The notes under the pieces: model-generated
The model's database searches: none
What the model saw: the letters and a program-made list of their open reading frames with translations, nothing else
What the model was told of the DNA's origin: nothing
NCBI GenBank assembly: GCA_025927935.1
Contig: JAICKM010000416.1
Location: 1-6,353, forward strand
Source: Chloroflexia bacterium
Lineage (GTDB): Bacteria; Chloroflexota; Chloroflexia; QHBQ01; JADMIH01
Direction of reading: 5' to 3'
Length of the DNA: 6,353 bases
Part shown: positions 5,956 through 6,353 of the stretch, piece after piece
Numbering within the stretch: position 1 is the stretch's first letter
Layout of the letters: each line of letters starts with the position of its first letter
Translations under genes and position numbers: made by a program

Positions 5956-6353
5956 TTACTCCTTCACCCCTAGCGGTTCGGTGGCCGGGCGGCGCCCGGC
6001 CAGGATCAGGTAGCTGTACAGCAACACTCCGGTCAGCAGGCCGAAGGCGAAGTGGAGCCAGGCCGGCGTGTCCGACGGCGAAATGTTGCCCTCGATCAGC
6101 CCGGCCAGCACCAGCAACCCGGCTCCGCCCAGCAACATCTGTACCGCCTCTCGCGCGGCAAGGCGCAACTGCGCGGCCCGCGAAAGCATACCGGGCCGCA
6201 GGATCGCGTCGGCCAGGCGCAGGCCGGTGCCGCCCGCCAGGCAGATCACCGTCAGTTCGATAAAGCCGTGCGGGAACACGAACGTCCAGAGGTCCAGCCC
6301 CGCGCCGTAAACCTGGCACAGCCCGGCGATGGCCCCCAGGTTGACCCCGTTCA
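5956..6353 (-). CDS. SpoIIM/DUF95 family membrane protein (C-terminal part; start lies beyond the window)
   Basis: The reading frame is open to the right edge, and the visible 131 residues are the C-terminal part of the protein. A GTG at 6277-6279 lies inside conserved sequence and is not the real start. Visible parts in order: NGVNLGAIAGL, a membrane segment; then FPHGFIELTVICLAGGTGLRLA (about 26-47) with the family's HGxxEL motif and glycine-rich helix; a basic loop, LSRAAQLRLAAREAV; a hydrophobic helix ending in AGLIEGNISPSDTP; and a last membrane helix, FGLLTGVLLYSYLIL, with a short basic tail. These match the integral membrane family named after stage II sporulation protein M. Most members occur in bacteria that do not sporulate, often in RDD, MoxR and DUF58 loci, with unknown function. 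No sporulation role is implied. It precedes the LLM gene by 6 bp and carries that gene's ribosome site in its last codons. Confidence 0.88.
   Translation of the reverse strand, partial: NGVNLGAIAGLCQVYGAGLDLWTFVFPHGFIELTVICLAGGTGLRLADAILRPGMLSRAAQLRLAAREAVQMLLGGAGLLVLAGLIEGNISPSDTPAWLHFAFGLLTGVLLYSYLILAGRRPATEPLGVKE

Overview
The window is GC-rich (hand counts of sample lines give about 70% G+C in most genes). It looks like chromosomal DNA of a free-living bacterium. The gene families and the two kinds of dispersed palindromic repeat point to Chloroflexota, perhaps an Anaerolineae-type lineage. That placement rests on family resemblance only, with no marker gene in view, and is tentative.

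Layout, left to right. Positions 1-174 hold no convincing gene, but contain a GC-rich hairpin and an extended -10 promoter candidate. Three overlapping + strand genes follow (175-3033): a DEDDh 3'-5' exonuclease domain fused to a C-terminal WYL domain, endonuclease V (nfi) joined to it by a 4-bp overlap, and a DUF58 membrane-anchored protein joined to nfi by an 8-bp overlap. After a 120-bp spacer with a small hairpin comes a gene of visibly lower G+C (3154-3873). It is probably acquired and faintly resembles small polymorphic-toxin immunity proteins. Only 24 bp later is a PhzF-family isomerase-like gene (3898-4782).

The convergent spacer 4783-5022 holds two palindromic repeats: a 76-bp long-hairpin element with TGTCA/TGACA ends, and a perfect 21-bp palindrome followed by a 10-bp GC palindrome. 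On the minus strand, a SpoIIM/DUF95 membrane protein (cut by the right edge) and an LLM-class flavin/F420 oxidoreductase form a tight pair separated by 6 bp.

The most coherent functional story is the first two genes. Endonuclease V nicks one nucleotide 3' of a deaminated base, leaving the lesion near a 3'-OH end, and a 3'-5' exonuclease is the activity needed to remove it next. The WYL domain on that exonuclease suggests nucleic-acid sensing or regulation. DUF58 and SpoIIM proteins often share a MoxR-type locus, but here they lie about 3 kb apart on opposite strands with unrelated genes and repeats between them.
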